Positions 16,452 through 24,853 of a stretch of 37,817 nt of DNA are shown one piece after another. Both the position numbers and the translations under genes were made by a program. The DNA lies in assembly GCA_017539325.1 (NCBI GenBank), contig JAFYHD010000018.1, positions 1 to 37,817 of the forward strand. The letters are read 5' to 3'. This DNA comes from a bacterium (GTDB taxonomy: Bacteria > Auribacterota > UBA3054). The notes beneath the pieces are model-generated. The model was not told where the DNA came from, searched no databases, and saw nothing but the letters and a program-made list of their open reading frames with translations. Numbering within the stretch: position 1 is the first letter of the stretch; every line of letters starts with the position of its first letter.

Positions 16452-17606
16452 ATGAAAACACCCTTACTCGCAACGCTCGTTTTGACCGCGCTGATCCTGA
16501 CCGGCTGCGGCGTCACTTCCGAAATAATCTTTCCGGTCACGGGAGCGACCATCACTAAGCAGGAGACCGTAAGGGTCGCCATCAAGAGCAAGGTGAATTC
16601 CGTCACCGTTAACATAAACGGTGCCGGCTCTTATTACGACCAGACCAGCGGAACGTACATGGGCCGCTTCGCCAAAGTGGCGAACGCAAAGATCACGGTC
16701 CAGAACGGTTTCCTTGCCATAAACGGCCAGATCGGCCAGGGCAAGTACCGCTCCTCCCGCATAATGATGATCCCGGAGGAGGGGGCTCTCATAAACGTAG
16801 ACGGTGTCAATTACCGCGGACAGATGGAATTCATCTCCAACGGGTCAAATCTGACCGTAGTCAACCATCTCGGCTTGGAAGAGTATCTCTGCGGCGTGGT
16901 GCCGAAAGAGACGTTCGCTTCCTGGCCTGCTGAAGCCCTGAAGGCTCAGGCCATATGTTCCCGTTCATATACCATCGCCAAGTGCGAGGAGAACTACCAG
17001 AAGGACTTTGATATTACTTCCCCGGGCGATCAGCTCTACGGCGGCGCCAGCGCCGAAGCGGCCTCTACCACGAAGGCTGTGTACGATACCGCGGGCAATT
17101 ACCTTGAATACAACGGCAAACCGCTGCTTACTTTCTTCCACACCTGCTGCGGCGGCGCCACGGAAGACGGAGAAAAGATCTTCACCTACGTCAGGTTCTA
17201 CCCGAGCGGCGTCACAAGTCCTTACTGCAAAGGCTGCAAGCATTACATTTGGGAATACTCGATCAGCGCCGCGGATCTGGCGGCTAAATTGAGAGCGGCG
17301 GGCTACAATCCCGGCAGCGCCGCGCCCCTTCAGATCACGAAGCGCTTCAATTCCGGCAGGGTGGCCGAAATTAAGATCGGCAGCGCTGTACTGAACGGCG
17401 AGCAACTGAGGAAGGCCGTGGGCTACGACGTCATCAAATCCACGCGCTTTTCCGTCTCGCTTTCCGGCAGCGTTTACACTTTCAAGGGCAACGGCTGGGG
17501 ACACGGCGTCGGCATGTGCCAGTGGTGTACCAAAGGAATGGCCGACCAGGGAATAAACCACGAGAAGATGCTGGAGCACTTCTACCCAGGCGCCAAGCTT
17601 AGATGA
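16452..17606 (+). CDS. SpoIID/LytB-domain lipoprotein (peptidoglycan-acting)
   Basis: The product is 384 residues from ATG 16452; a GTG at 16443 would overlap the lepB stop by four bases and is an equally possible start. A lipoprotein signal ends in the lipobox LTGC (Cys19 from the ATG), so it is anchored to a membrane. The SpoIID domain follows: LTVVNHLGLEEYLCGVVPKE, WPAEALKAQAICSRSYT, LLTFFHTCCGGATED, and the end motif GNGWGHGVGMCQWCTKGMADQG. SpoIID of sporulating bacteria is a lytic transglycosylase acting on denuded glycan strands. In non-sporulating Gram-negatives the domain is common but less studied. The signature normally reads GVGMSQYGA; here it is GVGMCQWCT, and there is an unusual number of cysteines (CKGCKH). 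Its end overlaps queA by four bases. Confidence 0.9.
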   Translation: MKTPLLATLVLTALILTGCGVTSEIIFPVTGATITKQETVRVAIKSKVNSVTVNINGAGSYYDQTSGTYMGRFAKVANAKITVQNGFLAINGQIGQGKYRSSRIMMIPEEGALINVDGVNYRGQMEFISNGSNLTVVNHLGLEEYLCGVVPKETFASWPAEALKAQAICSRSYTIAKCEENYQKDFDITSPGDQLYGGASAEAASTTKAVYDTAGNYLEYNGKPLLTFFHTCCGGATEDGEKIFTYVRFYPSGVTSPYCKGCKHYIWEYSISAADLAAKLRAAGYNPGSAAPLQITKRFNSGRVAEIKIGSAVLNGEQLRKAVGYDVIKSTRFSVSLSGSVYTFKGNGWGHGVGMCQWCTKGMADQGINHEKMLEHFYPGAKLR

Positions 17607-18676
17607 CGGAAAAGCAGGAAACATATCCCTGGTGGGATCTGAGGGCCTACGAATACGATCTGCCCAAGGAACTCATCGCCCAGCAGCCGGCGCCTGAAAG
17701 GGACCGAAGCCGGCTCATCCGCTATTCCAAAGCCAAAGGCACGATAACTGAGGGCATCTTCAAAGACATCGTCTCTTATTTCAAAGCTGGCGACGTCCTT
17801 GTATTGAACAACTGCAAAGTGATTCCGGCCAGGCTCTACGTCAAAAGGGCCGATACCGGGACGAAGATAGAGCTCCTCCTGACCAAAGAGGAGGGCGAGG
17901 GCGAATTCGTCGCCACCGTCCGCCCGGGGCACTCTTGCAAAGCGGGCGTAAAGCTTGTCTGCGGGGATTTGAGGGGTGAATTCACGGAAATACTTCCGGA
18001 CGGCCAGCGCAGGGTGCGTTTTGAGGCCTCCAGCGCCGCCGTAAACGCGTTTTTGGAAAAAGAGGGGACAGTTCCACTTCCTCCCTACATAGAGCGCCCA
18101 AAAGGCCCCTCAGAGGCTTCCGACAGGGAACGCTACCAGACGGTCTACGCTAAGAGCGGCCGGGCCGTGGCGGCCCCCACCGCCGGGCTCCATTTTACGC
18201 CCGAGATACTCAAAGCTCTGAAAGATCTTGGCGTCACGCTTCTGGAGGTCACGTTGAACGTCGGGCTAGGCACCTTTAAACCGGTGAAAGTGAACGACAT
18301 CCGCCAGCATGAGATGCACGAGGAGACCTTCACCTTCACCCCTCTTCAGGCCGAGCTCTTGAACAAAGCCAGGAGCGAGGGCAGAAGGATAATCGCGGTT
18401 GGCACGACCTCTTTGCGCGTTCTGGAATCCTGCCTGGACGAGGAGGGAAAGTTCCGCTCCGGGCTCCTTGCCACGAGCATCTTCATCCATCCGCCCCTGC
18501 AAGTCCGCTCCATCGACGCGCTCTTAACGAATTTCCATCTGCCGAAATCCACGCTCCTCATGTTGGTGGCGGCCTTGATAGGCGACGCCTGGAAGGAGAT
18601 CTACCAGCGTGCGGTCAAAGAACGCTACCGCTTCTTCTCCTACGGCGACTGCATGCCTCTGGAGGATCTGAGATGA
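17603..18676 (+). CDS. queA: S-adenosylmethionine:tRNA ribosyltransferase-isomerase
   Basis: This enzyme transfers the ribosyl part of AdoMet to the 7-aminomethyl-7-deazaguanine in tRNA to form epoxyqueuosine, the penultimate step of queuosine synthesis. At 357 residues it has the usual length. Family marks include YDLPKELIAQQPAPERDRSRL, VLNNCKVIPARLY, ERYQTVYAKSGRAVAAPTAGLHFTPEIL and the C-terminal TNFHLPKSTLLMLVAALIG. The ATG overlaps the previous stop (ATGA) and its own stop overlaps tcdA in the same way. Other queuosine genes are not in this window. Confidence 0.97.
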   Translation: MTEKQETYPWWDLRAYEYDLPKELIAQQPAPERDRSRLIRYSKAKGTITEGIFKDIVSYFKAGDVLVLNNCKVIPARLYVKRADTGTKIELLLTKEEGEGEFVATVRPGHSCKAGVKLVCGDLRGEFTEILPDGQRRVRFEASSAAVNAFLEKEGTVPLPPYIERPKGPSEASDRERYQTVYAKSGRAVAAPTAGLHFTPEILKALKDLGVTLLEVTLNVGLGTFKPVKVNDIRQHEMHEETFTFTPLQAELLNKARSEGRRIIAVGTTSLRVLESCLDEEGKFRSGLLATSIFIHPPLQVRSIDALLTNFHLPKSTLLMLVAALIGDAWKEIYQRAVKERYRFFSYGDCMPLEDLR

Positions 18677-19359
18677 CTGTTGACCGCACGGCCCTCCTTT
18701 ACAGTGAAGAAAAGACCGCTGCCTTCCGCGAAAAGAAGATCGTTCTCATCGGTCTTGGCGGCGTCGGCCTCTACGCGCTTGAGAATCTGGCGCGGGCTGG
18801 GATAAAGAGATTCGTCCTGATTGACGGCGACGTCTTCGAACCCTCGAACCTGAACCGCCAACTCTACGCCACCATTGACACGCTCGGCCAAAAAAAGGCC
18901 GAAGCCGCGAAGGCGAGGATCGCCTGTATCGACCCCGCCATCGAAGCGGAAGCCGTTGCGGAATTCCTCTCCAAGGACAACATCGACGATATCATTCCGA
19001 AGGACGCCGATTTCATAATCGACGCCGTCGACGACATTCCGGCGAAAGCGGAGATCATCCTCTTCGCCCTGAGAAACGGCATTCCCATAGTCTCCTCCAT
19101 GGGGACGGCGAGACGAACGGACCCCTCGAAAATGACCGTGACGACCCTCGGCAAGACGTCCGCTTGCCCTCTTGCCCGAAAATTGAGAAAATTACTTAGG
19201 GAAGAGCCCGCCTCAAAGGCTGTTCCCGTAGTTATGTCGAAAGAAACACCCTGCGAGGTGGAGAAGGGATCTCCTCTTCCGAGCTCCGGAATGGTCCCCG
19301 CCGCCGCAGGCATAAATTTAGCCGCCTTTGTAATCAACACCTTCTGTAAAGAACTATGA
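18673..19359 (+). CDS. tcdA: tRNA threonylcarbamoyladenosine dehydratase (TcdA/CsdL), ThiF-fold
   Basis: The 228-residue product has the E1-like ThiF fold with nucleotide motif GLGGVG (residues 27-32), DGDVFEPSNLNRQLYA, and DAVDDIPAKAEIILF. The arrangement GTARRTDPSKMTVTTLGKTSACPLARKLRKLLR is typical of TcdA, which uses ATP to cyclise t6A37 of tRNA into ct6A. A general ThiF/MoeB-type adenylyltransferase is the alternative, but no ThiS/MoaD partner gene is nearby. It lies between queA and a small lipoprotein gene with ATGA overlaps, in a run that includes another tRNA-modification gene. Confidence 0.9.
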   Translation: MTVDRTALLYSEEKTAAFREKKIVLIGLGGVGLYALENLARAGIKRFVLIDGDVFEPSNLNRQLYATIDTLGQKKAEAAKARIACIDPAIEAEAVAEFLSKDNIDDIIPKDADFIIDAVDDIPAKAEIILFALRNGIPIVSSMGTARRTDPSKMTVTTLGKTSACPLARKLRKLLREEPASKAVPVVMSKETPCEVEKGSPLPSSGMVPAAAGINLAAFVINTFCKEL

Positions 19360-19988
19360 AAAAGCTTCTCTTACTTATCTCCGTTTCTCTAATTCTCACC
19401 GCCTGCTTCGGCAAAAAAGCCGCGAAACCGGCCGCCGAGACCCTTAACTTCGCCGTCGTCAAGACTGACAACGGGAAAGCCAAATTGGAAATGCTGAAGG
19501 AAAAGCCCAAGGACGAAGACAATGACGACATGCTCTTTGTCAAAGTCAATCCGGGAACCGTGACGGTTGGCACCTTGAGCTCCGCGAACGATGAAAGCTA
19601 TTTCATCATGACGAAGCCCGTGACGCAAAAGCAGCTCTCTAACCTGATCGGCGAAGCGCACGGCGAAAACGCGGCCATTTCCGTGCCTTTCGACAGCATA
19701 GGGAAAGTCCTTGACAAGCTCTCCAAGGAAAACCCGGACGTCGTATTCTCGCTTCCCAGCGCCAAGCAGTGGGACTTCGCTTTCCTCTCCGGCAAGATCA
19801 ACGAGAACGAGCAGCCGATCTGCTGGGAATGGGCGACCATGAACGGCAGCAAAGCCTACACCTGGCGCGGCAGGATATGGCACATTATGGAGCTGTATGA
19901 GGAAGCCGAGAAGGAAAGAAGCACTGATCTTATCCAGAGCGACCTTAGCTTCCGCATAGCTTTTAAGGAGAAGAAGCCCGCGAAGTAG
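19356..19988 (+). CDS. Small lipoprotein with a reduced FGE/SUMF1-like fold
   Basis: The product is 210 residues. A lipoprotein signal ends in LTAC (Cys17). The body has a spaced-out series that matches formylglycine-generating enzyme/sulfatase-modifying-factor domains: FVKVNPGTVTVGT (usual F.M..G.F.MG), YFIMTKPVTQKQLSNLIG (usual f.i.k.pVT..qy), LPSAKQWDFAFLSGK (usual LPTEAEWEYAARGG), CWEWATMNG (usual VWEW) and SFRIAF (usual GFR). Real FGE domains are about 250 residues with catalytic cysteines. Here the core is compressed and no such cysteine pair is seen, so it is probably not a catalyst. The assignment rests on motif order only. It is the last gene of the run and ends at a convergent terminator. 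Confidence 0.7.
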   Translation: MKKLLLLISVSLILTACFGKKAAKPAAETLNFAVVKTDNGKAKLEMLKEKPKDEDNDDMLFVKVNPGTVTVGTLSSANDESYFIMTKPVTQKQLSNLIGEAHGENAAISVPFDSIGKVLDKLSKENPDVVFSLPSAKQWDFAFLSGKINENEQPICWEWATMNGSKAYTWRGRIWHIMELYEEAEKERSTDLIQSDLSFRIAFKEKKPAK

Positions 19989-20009
19989 TCTTTCTTCCCG
20001 TCAGGAAAA

Positions 20010-20064
20010 AATAAGCCCCTCTTGATTTTACTTCGTAACAAAATCTTGAGGGGTTTATTTTTTT
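20010..20064. terminator. Bidirectional terminator between convergent genes
   Basis: AATAAGCCCCTC-TTGATTTT pairs with AAAATC-TTGAGGGGTTTATT around the loop ACTTCGTAAC, giving a stem of about 18-20 bp. The right arm runs into a T-tract (TTTATTTTTTT), and A residues precede the left arm, so it can work from both sides. It ends the eight-gene operon on the plus strand. Confidence 0.88.
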
Positions 20065-20079
20065 CCCTGACCACATTCA

Positions 20080-20179
20080 GCACAAAAAAGAACACATCCC
20101 CCGTTCACGGACTACGCGCGCCTTGCCTTGATCAGCGTCCTCCGTGAGTTCACTTGGGAATGTGTTCTTTTTTTTGCGC
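20080..20179. other. 100-nt two-level inverted repeat between convergent genes
   Basis: Outer arms GCACAAAAAAGAACACATCCC (20080-20100) and GGGAATGTGTTCTTTTTTTTGCGC (20156-20179) are near-perfect complements. Inside them TCACGGA (20105-20111) pairs with TCCGTGA (20141-20147), leaving a GC-rich loop of about 29 nt. The A- and T-tracts in the arms would let it terminate transcription in either direction, and it is the only candidate terminator for the minus-strand symporter gene that ends at 20199. It is larger than a normal terminator and could be a small mobile repeat or a structured RNA. Confidence 0.6.
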
Positions 20180-20198
20180 TAAGAGGATTAGCTGCTAA

Positions 20199-21656
20199 TT
20201 ATTCCTGAGGTTTGGCGAAGGCTTTGTCGATCACTTCTTGCGGGACTTTCGAGGTGAAGGCGCTCACTATGGGCACCACCGCGAAAGGGATTATGATGGA
20301 AATGACCGAGCACATGGTGGCCGGGAGCTTCGTGACGTTCACGAGAACGAGCTGGACGCCAAGGCCGAAGATGATGCCGGCTAAGGCGCCGGCTTTCGTG
20401 ACGTTTTTGGAATAGAGTCCGTAGATGTAGGGGGCAAGGAAAGCGCCGCCCACCGCGCCCCAACTGAGGCTCATAAGGTCGACGATGAACTTGCTGTTGG
20501 TGTGCGCGATGAGGTACGAGGTCAGGAGGAACAGGGCGCTCATGATCCTCATCAGCGTTACGCTGGCGCCTTCGGAGACGTTCCTGTTGACGCAGCCCTT
20601 GTAGAAGTCGATGGCCACCGTGGAGGAGGAGACCAGAACAAGGCTGGAGAGCGTGGACATGGAGGCGGAGAGGATGAGGAGCAGGAACAGCGCCATCAGA
20701 GGACCGGGCAGCCAGGCCTTCAGCATGATGGGGACAAGCGTGTCGTAAACGCCCTTGGTGTCGGGCAACCCGGCTTGGAAGTAAAGGTGCGTCATGGCGC
20801 CGGAGAAATAGGCGGCGCAGCCTATTATGAAGGCGAAGATGGTGGTGATCACGGTGGCTTTCACGATGACCGACTCGCTTTTTATGGCGTAGTATTTCTG
20901 GATCATCTGCGGAAGGCCCCAGGGGGCGAAGGAAGTCATCAGAACGGCCGAGGCCAGCGTCCACCAGCCGAAGCTGGAGACTTCCACATGCTCGATCCTG
21001 GCGGCGGTGATGTTCTGGAAGACGCTGCCGAAGCCGCCGCCCTTGCCGGCCAATACGTAGACCAGAAGAACGGAGCCCGCCAGCATGATGATGCCCTGGA
21101 TGAAGTCGGTCAGCGTCATGGCGAGATATCCGCCCAAAAGAAGGTAGATGGCGGCCACGCCGGTCATGAGCCACAAGGCGACCTCGTAAGGGATCCCGAA
21201 GTTTTCCTGGAAGAGATAGCCGAGGCCCTTGTAGACCGAGGCGGAATAGGGGACCAAAAAGATGAAGATTATGAGAGCGGCCAGCGGCCTGAGGTATTTC
21301 GCGTCATAGCGGGTGGCGAAAAATTCCGGCATGGTCATGGCGCCAAGGTTCTGCGTCATGCGGCGCGTTCTCTTCGCCAGGACGATCCAGGCCAGAAGCG
21401 CGCCGAAGACGGCGTTGCCGATGCCGATGCTCATGGCCGGCCAGCCGAACTTCCAGCCCAAGTTTCCGGCGAAGCCGATGAAGATGACGGCGGAAAAGTA
21501 GCTGGTGCCGTAGGAAAAGGCGGAGATCCAGGGACCAACGTTGCGGCCGCCCAGAAAGAAGTCCTCAAGGCTTTTCGTGCGGCGCATGGCGTAGACGCCG
21601 GTGCAGGCCAGAAGGATTATGAAAGCGATAAGCAAAATTGCGTTGAGGGATAACAT
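20199..21656 (-). CDS. Sodium:solute symporter (SSS family)
   Basis: The 485-residue product is an integral membrane protein with about 13 hydrophobic helices. SSS marks are the N-terminal SLEDFFLGGRNVGPWISAFS, the sodium-site region YGTSYFSAVIFIGFAGNLGW, LLGGYLAMTLTDFIQGIIML, and SSFGWWTLASAVLMTSFAPWGLPQMIQKYYA. Family members bring in proline, pantothenate, sugars or carboxylates with sodium; the substrate cannot be read from sequence. It starts 3 nt after the stop of an aryl-CoA ligase gene and is the last gene of that minus-strand group. An aryl acid such as phenylacetate is therefore a reasonable guess, by context only. The start has no strong ribosome site and is probably translationally coupled to the ligase. 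Confidence 0.93.
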   Translation of the reverse strand: MLSLNAILLIAFIILLACTGVYAMRRTKSLEDFFLGGRNVGPWISAFSYGTSYFSAVIFIGFAGNLGWKFGWPAMSIGIGNAVFGALLAWIVLAKRTRRMTQNLGAMTMPEFFATRYDAKYLRPLAALIIFIFLVPYSASVYKGLGYLFQENFGIPYEVALWLMTGVAAIYLLLGGYLAMTLTDFIQGIIMLAGSVLLVYVLAGKGGGFGSVFQNITAARIEHVEVSSFGWWTLASAVLMTSFAPWGLPQMIQKYYAIKSESVIVKATVITTIFAFIIGCAAYFSGAMTHLYFQAGLPDTKGVYDTLVPIMLKAWLPGPLMALFLLLILSASMSTLSSLVLVSSSTVAIDFYKGCVNRNVSEGASVTLMRIMSALFLLTSYLIAHTNSKFIVDLMSLSWGAVGGAFLAPYIYGLYSKNVTKAGALAGIIFGLGVQLVLVNVTKLPATMCSVISIIIPFAVVPIVSAFTSKVPQEVIDKAFAKPQE

Positions 21657-21659
21657 TTT

Positions 21660-22976
21660 TTATTTTTCCTTAGGTCTGTTGTCGATTACGCGGGCCGCTT
21701 TGCCGGTGAAACGCTCGATAGACTGCGGCTGTACCAGGTCAACTTCGAAGTGGATGCCGGTGTAGGAGCGGATGGTCTCCTCCAGATTGGTCTTCAGCAT
21801 CTGCATCTCGCTCATCTTGTCCGAGAAGAAGGCGGGGCTCATCTCGACCTGGACCACGGAGCGGTCCAGCGAGCCCGGACGGTCAAGGACGATGAGGAAG
21901 TTCGGGGTGACGTCCTTGCACTGCAGAAGGGCCTCTTCAACCTGGCTTGGGAAGACGTTGACGCCCCTTATGATCAGCATGTCGTCGGAGCGGCCTTTTA
22001 TCCTGCTCATCCTCTTGGTCGTCCTGCCGCAGGGGCAGGGGGAATCTTTCACGATATAGGCCAGGTCCCTGGTGCGGTACCTTATCATCGGCATGGCTTC
22101 CTTGTTGAGGGGCGTGATGACAAGTTCTCCCAGCTCGCCTTCGGGCACGGGCTCCAAAGTTTTGGGGTCGAGGCATTCCACTAGGAAGTAGTCCTCCTGG
22201 ATGTGCATGCCGGTGTGGTAGACGCACTCGCCGGAGATGCCGGGCCCTATGACTTCCGAAAGCCCGTAGTTGTTGCAGGTGTTGACCTGGAGCCTATCCT
22301 CGATGTAGAGGCGCATCTCTTCCGTCCAGGGCTCGCTGCCCAAAAACGCGACTTTCAGATTCAAACTTTCCCTGGGGATCTTCTCGTCCTCCATGTATTC
22401 GATGAGCCTCAAAGCGTAGGTCGGGGTGCAGACCAAGAGTTCCGGCTTGAGGTCCTGAAGAAGCGTGAACTGTCTCCTGGTGTTGCCGCTGGCGGCCGGG
22501 ATGATGGAGGAGCCGATCTTCTCAAGGCCGTAGTGCAGCCCGAAGCCGCCGGTGAAAAGGCCGTAGCCGAAACTGATCTGGGCGGTGTGACCCGGGCGGG
22601 CGCCGCCGGAATAGAGAAAGCGGGCCACCATGTCGGACCACATCTCCAAATCGTTTTTCGTGTAGGCGACGAAGGTCGGCTTTCCGGTGGTGCCGGAAGA
22701 TCCGTGGAAGCGCAGAACTTTTTCCTTGGGGACCGCCATGAGGCCCAAGGGATAGTTTTCCCGCATGTCGGTCTTGGTGGTGAAGGGCAGATATTTTACG
22801 TCACTTACGCTTTTGATGTCCTCGGGGCCTATGCCCAGTTCCTTGAATTTTTTGGCGTAGAAGGGGACGTTTTGGACCCTTTTCACGGTCTCTCTCAGTC
22901 TCTGGACCTGAATACTTTCGATCTCATCCCGGGAAAGGCACTCCGACTTGTCCCAGATCTTGTTTTCCAGTTTCAT
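21660..22976 (-). CDS. Phenylacetate-CoA ligase family enzyme, copy 1
   Basis: The 438-residue product is an ATP-dependent acyl-adenylate-forming enzyme of the PaaK type. The P-loop-like SSGTTGKP is at residues 93-100. Later marks are GFGLHYGLEKIGSSIIPAASGNT, the adenylate motif NNYGLSEVIGPG, IRYRTRDLAYI, and the C-terminal GRSDDMLIIRGVNVFPSQVEEAL. A Cys pair (CPCG) precedes the hinge, as is usual in this family. The reaction expected is aryl acetate plus CoA plus ATP to aryl-acetyl-CoA, AMP and PPi. It follows an ACT-domain gene by 11 nt. A second ACT-ligase pair lies just upstream. No phenylacetyl-CoA epoxidase (paaABCDE) or iorAB genes are present, so the fate of the CoA ester is unknown. 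Archaeal and anaerobic bacterial PaaK-ACT neighbours often go with indolepyruvate:ferredoxin oxidoreductase. Confidence 0.92.
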   Translation of the reverse strand: MKLENKIWDKSECLSRDEIESIQVQRLRETVKRVQNVPFYAKKFKELGIGPEDIKSVSDVKYLPFTTKTDMRENYPLGLMAVPKEKVLRFHGSSGTTGKPTFVAYTKNDLEMWSDMVARFLYSGGARPGHTAQISFGYGLFTGGFGLHYGLEKIGSSIIPAASGNTRRQFTLLQDLKPELLVCTPTYALRLIEYMEDEKIPRESLNLKVAFLGSEPWTEEMRLYIEDRLQVNTCNNYGLSEVIGPGISGECVYHTGMHIQEDYFLVECLDPKTLEPVPEGELGELVITPLNKEAMPMIRYRTRDLAYIVKDSPCPCGRTTKRMSRIKGRSDDMLIIRGVNVFPSQVEEALLQCKDVTPNFLIVLDRPGSLDRSVVQVEMSPAFFSDKMSEMQMLKTNLEETIRSYTGIHFEVDLVQPQSIERFTGKAARVIDNRPKEK

Positions 22977-22987
22977 TTTTTATGGCT

Positions 22988-23416
22988 CTATTTGTTGGTG
23001 TTGAAAAGTTCTTGCGAGCTCAAGACGCAGAATCCGTTGGAAACGAGTTTGGAATAGGCTTTCTCAGTGTCGCTCACGCGGTAGAGGAAGATGTGGCGGT
23101 TGGCGAAGGCGTAGACGTACTCGACGTTTATCTCTTCTTTGTTCAGGATGTCCGCCACCTGGGCCAGGCGTCCCGGCTGGTTGTCGATCCTGACCGCCAG
23201 GACGTCCGCGATGTTGACCACGTAGCCGGCTTTTTCAAGCAGGGCCTTGGCGGCTTCGGAGTCTTCCACGATCATCCTTAAGATGCCGAACTGGGCCGTG
23301 TCGGCCAAGGTCAGGGTATAGATGTTCACTCCGGCTTCGCCAAGGGTGCTGCAGATCACATAGACGTTTCCGGGCTTGTTCTCCAAAAAGAGGGAAAGCT
23401 GTTTTACGGTTTCCAT
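22988..23416 (-). CDS. Tandem ACT-domain protein, copy 1
   Basis: The 142-residue product is made of two ACT domains (about 4-68 and 70-140). They start with VKQLSLFLENKPGNVYVICSTL and IADVLAVRIDNQPGRLAQVADIL, each with the ligand-site pattern N-x-P-G. ACT domains bind amino acids and regulate enzymes. Here there is no catalytic domain, so it is a free-standing sensor or partner. The ATG at 23416 follows AAAAGGAGACTTTTTCT, a strong ribosome site; a longer in-frame reading exists upstream but has no such site. By eye about 65% of positions match the second ACT gene (24854-25288). It precedes ligase copy 1 by 11 nt, so the two are co-transcribed. Regulation of the ligase by an aromatic amino acid is inference. 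Confidence 0.88.
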   Translation of the reverse strand: METVKQLSLFLENKPGNVYVICSTLGEAGVNIYTLTLADTAQFGILRMIVEDSEAAKALLEKAGYVVNIADVLAVRIDNQPGRLAQVADILNKEEINVEYVYAFANRHIFLYRVSDTEKAYSKLVSNGFCVLSSQELFNTNK

Positions 23417-23469
23417 AGAAAAAGTCTCCTTTTTGTTAAGAAGATATGTTTCTAACCTAATATAATAAC

Positions 23470-23503
23470 ATACCGGGCAAGGGGGGGTGCCCTTGCCCGG
23501 TAT
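23470..23503 (-). terminator. Hairpin between the two ACT-ligase pairs
   Basis: ATACCGGGCAAGGG and CCCTTGCCCGGTAT form a 14-bp stem around GGGGTG (plus-strand reading), just after ligase copy 2 on the minus strand. The downstream minus-strand sequence GTTATTATATTAG is AT-rich but lacks a true T-run, so this may be a partial terminator or an mRNA-stability hairpin. The same AT-rich stretch could hold a promoter for the downstream pair. Confidence 0.55.
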
Positions 23504-23526
23504 TGAGGGAGTGGAACCGGCCGCGC

Positions 23527-24840
23527 TTAGCTGTTCCTGAGGTCGGTCACGCGCTTGGCTTTGCCCATGGAGCGCTCGAGGCTTCCGGGTTCCACGGGGG
23601 TGACGGTGACCGCCAGGCCTATTATGCTCTTGATGGCGTTGCCGATCTTCTTCTGGATGACCTCGATGGAGCGGATGGTGTCGCCGAAGAGTTCCGCGGA
23701 GAGTTCCACCTGCACTTCCAGGGTGTCGAGGTCGCCATGGCGCCTGACTATGATGTGGTAGTGCGGCTGGACGCCCGGGATCGTAAGCAGGGCCGCCTCG
23801 ATCTGACTCGGGAAGACGTTGACGCCCCTTATTATGAGCATGTCGTCGTTCCTGTGGTCGATGCGTTTTATCCTTCTGATGGTGCGGCCGCATTCGCACG
23901 TGCCTTTCACGATGACGGAGATGTCCCTCGTGCGGTAGCGGATCATGGGCATGCCGAACTTGTTCAGCGTGGTGATGACCAGTTCGCCTTCCGTGCCGTC
24001 GGGCAGCGCCTCGCCGGTCTCGGGGTCGATCACTTCGGGATAGAAGAGGTCTTCGAACATGTGCAGACCGGTCCTGGCGGGGCAGTCCATGGCGACGCCC
24101 GGACCGCTGATCTCGGTAAGGCCGTAGATGTCCCAGGCCTTGATGCCGGACTCCTGCTCGATCCTCTGGCGCATCTCGCTTGTCCAGGGCTCGGCGCCGA
24201 AGATGCCGTGCCTTAATTTCATCTTCTTGAAGTCGTAGCCGAGCTGCTTGGCTTTTTCAATAATGTGGAGGAAATAGCTTGGCGTGCAGCTGATCGCTGT
24301 GACGCCGAAGTCACTCATCAGCTTTATCTGGCGCTCGGTGTTGCCGCTGGAGATGGGCAATACGGTGACGCCCAGCCCCTCGGCGCCGTAATGAAGCCCC
24401 ATGCCGCCGGTGAAAAGGCCGTAGCCGTAGGCGTTCTGAAGAATGTCGCCGGAGCCGATGCCCGCGATCATCAAAGCGCGCATGGTGGCTTCCTGCCAGC
24501 ATGCCACGTCCTCTTTGGTATAAGCCATGACAATGGGGCTTCCCGTGGTGCCGGAGCTTGCCTGCAGCCTTATGATGTTTTCCATCGGCACGCACAGAAG
24601 CCCGAAGGGATAGGTGTCACGAAGATCCACCTTCTTGAAGAAGGGGAGCTTCTGGATGTCTTTCAGCTCCTTGATGCAGGTATCGTCAAGGCCTTTCTCC
24701 TGCATGCGGGATCTGAAGAGCGCTTGGTTCTTGTAGGCGTGGGAGACTATGTTTTTGAGCCTTTTCAACTGGATGCTTTCCAGTTCGTCGCGGCTCATGA
24801 AATCTTTTTGCGCTAGGGCTTGTAAAGCTGATCTTTCCAT
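23527..24840 (-). CDS. Phenylacetate-CoA ligase family enzyme, copy 2
   Basis: The 437-residue product has the same plan as copy 1: SSGTTGSP at residues 95-102, GMGLHYGAEGLGVTVLPISSGNT, DIYGLTEISGPG, IRYRTRDISVIVKG, and HRNDDMLIIRGVNVFPSQIEAAL. A CECG cysteine pair precedes the hinge. The two ligases are clearly homologous but much more diverged than their ACT partners, so they may act on different aryl acids (for example phenylacetate, 4-hydroxyphenylacetate or indoleacetate). This gene begins 13 nt after the second ACT gene and ends just before the hairpin at 23470-23503. The substrate is not readable from the sequence. Confidence 0.92.
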   Translation of the reverse strand: MERSALQALAQKDFMSRDELESIQLKRLKNIVSHAYKNQALFRSRMQEKGLDDTCIKELKDIQKLPFFKKVDLRDTYPFGLLCVPMENIIRLQASSGTTGSPIVMAYTKEDVACWQEATMRALMIAGIGSGDILQNAYGYGLFTGGMGLHYGAEGLGVTVLPISSGNTERQIKLMSDFGVTAISCTPSYFLHIIEKAKQLGYDFKKMKLRHGIFGAEPWTSEMRQRIEQESGIKAWDIYGLTEISGPGVAMDCPARTGLHMFEDLFYPEVIDPETGEALPDGTEGELVITTLNKFGMPMIRYRTRDISVIVKGTCECGRTIRRIKRIDHRNDDMLIIRGVNVFPSQIEAALLTIPGVQPHYHIIVRRHGDLDTLEVQVELSAELFGDTIRSIEVIQKKIGNAIKSIIGLAVTVTPVEPGSLERSMGKAKRVTDLRNS

Positions 24841-24853
24841 ATTGTCTTATCTT

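Noticed and set aside
20502-21653. 383-codon open frame on the plus strand
   Set aside because: It lies opposite the sodium symporter gene, and its composition (Gly/Asp/His-rich) is a shadow of membrane-helix codons.
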